Origin: Alterinioella nitratireducens
GTDB lineage: Bacteria > Pseudomonadota > Alphaproteobacteria > Rhodobacterales > Rhodobacteraceae
Length of the DNA: 64,000 nt
Direction: 5' to 3'
Assembly (NCBI RefSeq): GCF_013155465.1
Contig: NZ_JABJVX010000007.1
Location: forward strand, 170,576-234,575
A program made the position numbers and the translations under genes. Each line of letters starts with the position of its first letter. Position 1 is the stretch's first letter. Of this stretch, positions 61,151-64,000 are shown one piece after another. Under the pieces are notes generated by a model. The model was not told the origin of the DNA. It searched no databases and saw nothing but the letters and a program-made list of their open reading frames with translations.

Positions 61151-63009
61151 AGCAGCACGTGATCGAATGCGGTTTGACCGCTCCGTCTAGCGAGGAAGCC
61201 ATGGTCATGAATGTTCATGGCCCGGCCAAGAACGTCAACCTTCGCATCGACTACATCAGCCGGACGATGCTCTCGAACCTGCCAGATCTGTTAATCGATC
61301 TGTTGGAGGTCGCAGCATATGTCTACTGCGCCGATCAGCGCCTTGCCCGTGGATCGGATCAGCTGTCGAAATTCGGTGAAAGCTGGCGGCGTAGCATGAG
61401 GTTCAAGATCCCGGTGCGGGACCTCTCTGTCTGGCAAGATCCAGATGTCCAGGAGGCGTTGATTGACACACTCGGGTTTCTTTCAGATGACAGCTATTCA
61501 TTCGAATTCCGGCAGGCGGAGACGCCAGTTCAGCCCAAGGAACTCTATTTCCACGATTTGATCGACCCAGCCGACGAGCACGACGAGGTTGCGCTTTTCT
61601 CGGGTGGAGTGGACTCCTTCGCTGGAGCCGTCACGGATCTCGTCGCCAACAATCGGTCGCTTACTCTCGTTGGGCATTATTCATCGACCAAGGTGAGGTC
61701 GGTTCAAGAAGGACTGATAGCGGAATTGACGCGCCGGGGATTTGACCGGCGCCTGTCGTACATTCCTGTTTGGGTCAGTAATGAAGGAGTTCGCGCACGC
61801 GAGTACACGCAGCGAACCCGGTCCTTCTTGTTCGCATGCTTGGGACTTGTCGTGGCGAGAATGTCAGGCAAGGACAGTTTCAGCTTCTATGAAAACGGCG
61901 TGGTCAGCATCAACTTGCCGCTGGCCGGCGATGTTGTCGGGGGGCGTGCCACGCGGACAACGCACCCAAAGGTGCTTCGAGGCCTGGAACAGTTGTTTTC
62001 ACTGATACTGGACCGCGAGATCCGGATCCAAACACCACTGCAATGGCTGACCAAGAAGGAAGTGACGGCGAAGATCGCTGCGGCCGGGATGGCCGACCTG
62101 CTTGATCAGACTGTCAGTTGCACGCGTCCCCGAAAATGGACGGAGAGCCAGAAGCACTGCGGCGTCTGTTCCCAGTGCATCGACAGGCGCTTTGGGATTC
62201 TGGCAGCTGGGCTCGGGGACCAGGAGCCATCTGACCGGTACATGCAGGACCTGCTTCTCGATGATCGGAGCAGCGGGGACGACTTGCGCATGGCGCTGGC
62301 GTACGTGACGCTGTTCAAGAAGATCGCCGCCACGTCGAAGGAACGGTTTCTGGTGGATTTTCCGGAGATCGTTTCTGCTGTTGGCCATTTCCCCGGATTG
62401 ACGACCTCCCAGGCAGGGGATCGTCTGTTCGATCTGTTTCAGCGGCACGCAAAATCCGTCGAGGACGTGATCTCGTCGGCTGTCAGAGAGCATGGCGCTG
62501 CGCTCTACCGAAATGAGCTGCCGGCGGCATCACTGCTTTCCTCATGCTATAATCGAGGTCACGTCGAAATCACCCCTCCATCGAATTACGACAGCGATGC
62601 AAAGGCGTTCATGGACAGGCTTTCCATGCAGACGCTGGAGTTTGCATTCGATGACGAACAGGATCGTGTGCTTTTTCAGGGTGGTCTTGCGCTGGAAGGC
62701 GCCAATTTCAAGATCGTTGCTGCGCTGATCGAAGCTTTCAGATCTGCCAAGAAGCGCCAAACGGAGGTGCCGTTTTTGCCAGCGCCGGACCTGGCGGATC
62801 AACTCAGCATTTCCGAGCAGTCGATGCGTCAACAACTGAGGCGGCTGCGGGAGGCCATCGAGCCACTGAATGTGACTATGGGGATTCCCATGGATCAGGA
62901 CACGTTCATACAGACCAGGGAACGCGCCGGATACCGACTCAACCCCCGTTGCCGCGAAATCGCCGTCGCAGATATCCTGGCAGTCGGCCCAACAGCCGGT
63001 ACCCCCTGA
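61147..63009 (+). CDS. QueC-like ATP-pyrophosphatase fused to a C-terminal winged helix
   Basis: The 620-residue protein has three parts. Residues 1-140 are unrecognised. Residues about 145-350 form a QueC-like domain: the PP-loop ATP site is FSGGVDSFAG (151-160), and the zinc ligands are Cys325, Cys338, Cys341 and Cys344 in SCTRPRK and HCGVCSQCIDRRFG, as in 7-cyano-7-deazaguanine synthase. Residues about 545-605 form an OmpR-like winged helix (LADQLSISEQSMRQQLRRLR, then TRERAGYRLNP). QueC relatives occur in the Qat and type IV CBASS defence systems. The other preQ0 genes are absent, so tRNA queuosine synthesis is not its likely job. It starts with GTG overlapping the previous stop, and a strong terminator follows. 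Confidence 0.8.
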   Translation: MKQHVIECGLTAPSSEEAMVMNVHGPAKNVNLRIDYISRTMLSNLPDLLIDLLEVAAYVYCADQRLARGSDQLSKFGESWRRSMRFKIPVRDLSVWQDPDVQEALIDTLGFLSDDSYSFEFRQAETPVQPKELYFHDLIDPADEHDEVALFSGGVDSFAGAVTDLVANNRSLTLVGHYSSTKVRSVQEGLIAELTRRGFDRRLSYIPVWVSNEGVRAREYTQRTRSFLFACLGLVVARMSGKDSFSFYENGVVSINLPLAGDVVGGRATRTTHPKVLRGLEQLFSLILDREIRIQTPLQWLTKKEVTAKIAAAGMADLLDQTVSCTRPRKWTESQKHCGVCSQCIDRRFGILAAGLGDQEPSDRYMQDLLLDDRSSGDDLRMALAYVTLFKKIAATSKERFLVDFPEIVSAVGHFPGLTTSQAGDRLFDLFQRHAKSVEDVISSAVREHGAALYRNELPAASLLSSCYNRGHVEITPPSNYDSDAKAFMDRLSMQTLEFAFDDEQDRVLFQGGLALEGANFKIVAALIEAFRSAKKRQTEVPFLPAPDLADQLSISEQSMRQQLRRLREAIEPLNVTMGIPMDQDTFIQTRERAGYRLNPRCREIAVADILAVGPTAGTP

Positions 63010-63059
63010 ACCGGCGAAGTCACGGACGACGAGGCCTCACGTCACAGTAGCCTTCATCT

Positions 63060-63083
63060 AGCCCCGATTTTTCGGGGCTTTTT
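63060..63083 (+). terminator. strong intrinsic terminator after the QueC-like operon
   Basis: The perfect stem AGCCCCGA/TCGGGGCT (63060-63067 with 63072-63079) has a TTTT loop and is followed by TTTT (63080-63083). It defines the operon end. Confidence 0.95.
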
Positions 63084-63213
63084 AGTGCGCCAGCGTCACA
63101 AGAAAAATCATCCTTGATCATATCCGTCAACAGCTAACCCGTTGAAAATGCTCGTATGTCCAAGTGCTTCGGCGCCGCTGGATGTAACGCAAAGCAATTC
63201 AACGGAGGCCAGC

Positions 63214-63423
63214 ATGTCACTCAGGCATCTGAACCAGATCGACCTCGCCGATCGCTGGAACATCTCGCATCGCACCCTCGAGCGGTGGCGCTGGACCGGC
63301 GAGGGTCCGCGTTTTGTCAAACTTGGAGGACGGGTCGTCTATCGGCTCGAGGACGTCGAGGCCTTCGAACGTGCGCAGATGCGCGCGAGCACGGCCGACA
63401 AGCCCGCCATGAAGTTCGCGTGA
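63214..63423 (+). CDS. AlpA-type helix-turn-helix protein
   Basis: The 69-residue protein has the excisionase/AlpA-type winged helix: LNQIDLADRWNISHRTLERWRWTGEGPRFVKLGGRVVYRLEDVEAFERAQM. Such proteins control mobile-element genes. The start at 63214 follows GGAGG by 5 bases and is preferred to the in-frame ATG at 63142. It heads the last module in the window. Confidence 0.82.
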   Translation: MSLRHLNQIDLADRWNISHRTLERWRWTGEGPRFVKLGGRVVYRLEDVEAFERAQMRASTADKPAMKFA

Positions 63424-63433
63424 GGTGGCGATC

Positions 63434-63919
63434 ATGACCATCCCGAACCGTACCACCCTCGGTGATCTGCGCAGCATGCAGGTGGGCGCAATTGCTGCGC
63501 TGCCGAGCGAGGAAATCGCTCGCCTCCGCCTGGAGGCTGAAGAGCAGTTGCGAAATGCCAAGACCCTCTGCGACTGGCTCGATGGGGCCGTCGCTCTGAA
63601 ATTCGGCGATCGGGCGCAAGACATGCGCCGTGCCGAAGGCAAGAACACCGGCACGATCCGGTTCCACGATGGCACCGTAACAATCGTCGCAGATCTGCCC
63701 AAGCGCGTCGATTGGGATCAGGTCCGTCTTGCTGCCATGGTCGAGCGCATCCGTGAAGCCGGCGACGATCCGGCACAATACGTCGATGTCTCCTTCGATG
63801 TGTCAGAGCGCAAGTATTCCGCTTGGCCGACCGATATCCGCTCCGTCTTTGAAGACGCGCGCACCGTCCGGACCGGAAAGCAGAAGTTTCGCCTAATTCA
63901 TGGCGGGGAGGAACACTGA
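63434..63919 (+). CDS. hypothetical protein of a mobile-element module
   Basis: The 161-residue protein is not recognised. It has an N-terminal helical segment (LGDLRSMQVGAIAALPSEEIARLRLEAEEQL, possibly coiled coil) and a C-terminal part with DGTVTIVADLPKRVDWDQVRLAAMVERIREAG. Position and neighbours suggest a phage or integrative-element replication or recombination role. The ATG at 63434 follows GAGGTGG; a GTG at 63425 is an alternative. Its stop overlaps the next start. Confidence 0.6.
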   Translation: MTIPNRTTLGDLRSMQVGAIAALPSEEIARLRLEAEEQLRNAKTLCDWLDGAVALKFGDRAQDMRRAEGKNTGTIRFHDGTVTIVADLPKRVDWDQVRLAAMVERIREAGDDPAQYVDVSFDVSERKYSAWPTDIRSVFEDARTVRTGKQKFRLIHGGEEH

Positions 63920-64000
63920 TGTCCCTCCCCATCATCAGCGCCGACCAGCGGTTGGCGGAGCCGCGCGGCATCAAGGGCTGCATCTTCGGGAAATCCGGTA
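63919..64000 (+). CDS. start of an AAA/RecA-like ATPase gene (3' end outside window)
   Basis: Only 27 codons are visible: MSLPIISADQRLAEPRGIKG then CIFGKSG at the window edge. This is the beginning of a Walker A (GKSGxGKT) in the style of the phage nucleotide-binding (AAA_24, Sak4-like) proteins. ATG 63919 overlaps the previous stop (ATGA-type coupling). The family call rests on a short stretch. Confidence 0.45.
   Translation, partial: MSLPIISADQRLAEPRGIKGCIFGKSG

Noticed and set aside
60362..63009. Complete Qat (qatABCD) system
   Set aside because: Only a QueC-like gene is shared. No QatA-type ATPase or TatD nuclease is present, and the upstream protein does not look like QatB.
49691..64000. 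Direct-repeat copy of the tRNA-Ser 3' end marking the far island boundary
   Set aside because: No second copy of the tRNA 3' segment was found by reading to the end of the window.

Overview
The window is GC-rich alphaproteobacterial DNA, most likely from the Rhodobacterales (Rhodobacteraceae/roseobacter group). The strongest evidence is a SAM/SAH riboswitch in front of metK, a class known almost only from that order. Supporting evidence is the gene order phoH-ybeY-corC-lnt-metK and cmk-rpsA-ihfB-lapA-trpF-trpB, Hint-domain and DUF2237 proteins, and a GC-rich intergenic hairpin ending in a GGATATTTT-like tail. No replication origin, rRNA or CRISPR array is visible.

Region 1 (1-49.8 kb) is core chromosome. 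It opens with the 3' part of a DUF4159 membrane-protein pair, then small secreted proteins, a trypsin-like protease, an Hsp20 chaperone, a degenerate Hint protein and miaB. Next come an OmpA-like protein and a lipoprotein that share a small domain. The phoH-ybeY-corC-lnt run (RNA metabolism and envelope lipoproteins) leads into riboswitch-controlled metK, then trmB, aroA, two GFA-family genes, cmk, rpsA, ihfB, trpF and trpB. A visibly more AT-rich sulfotransferase-like gene interrupts trpF-trpB. After this follow a small PepSY-like/membrane-LuxR cassette, pth, rplY, an FMN-dependent 2-hydroxyacid oxidase, trpA and ychF. Then come a methionine gamma-lyase with a divergent Lrp-type regulator, and a terminal oxidase cluster whose subunit II has lost the CuA ligands, so it is best read as a quinol oxidase.

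Region 2 (49.8 kb to the end) begins right after a tRNA-Ser(GCT) gene and is a genomic island of lower GC. It carries a compact, fully overlapping operon (HTH gene, hsdM, hsdS, prrC, hsdR) with the layout of the E. coli prr locus. This is a type IC restriction-modification system with an embedded anticodon nuclease, whose catalytic Arg/Glu/His triad and tRNA-recognition Asp are all present. hsdS contains three 12-bp repeats encoding the TAEL-type spacer known to change target specificity. Next is a serine-recombinase module (small ORF, DUF2924, recombinase, HTH protein).

A divergent two-gene operon follows (60.36-63.01 kb). A helical protein of unknown family is translationally coupled to a 620-residue protein that joins a QueC-like ATP-pyrophosphatase domain to a C-terminal winged helix. 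No other deazaguanine gene is present, so this is the best candidate for an undescribed, probably antiviral, system. The window ends in a phage-like or mobile-element-like module (AlpA-type HTH, unknown protein, start of an ATPase).

Functional assignments are from motif reading by eye. No database search, GC calculation or RNA folding was run.
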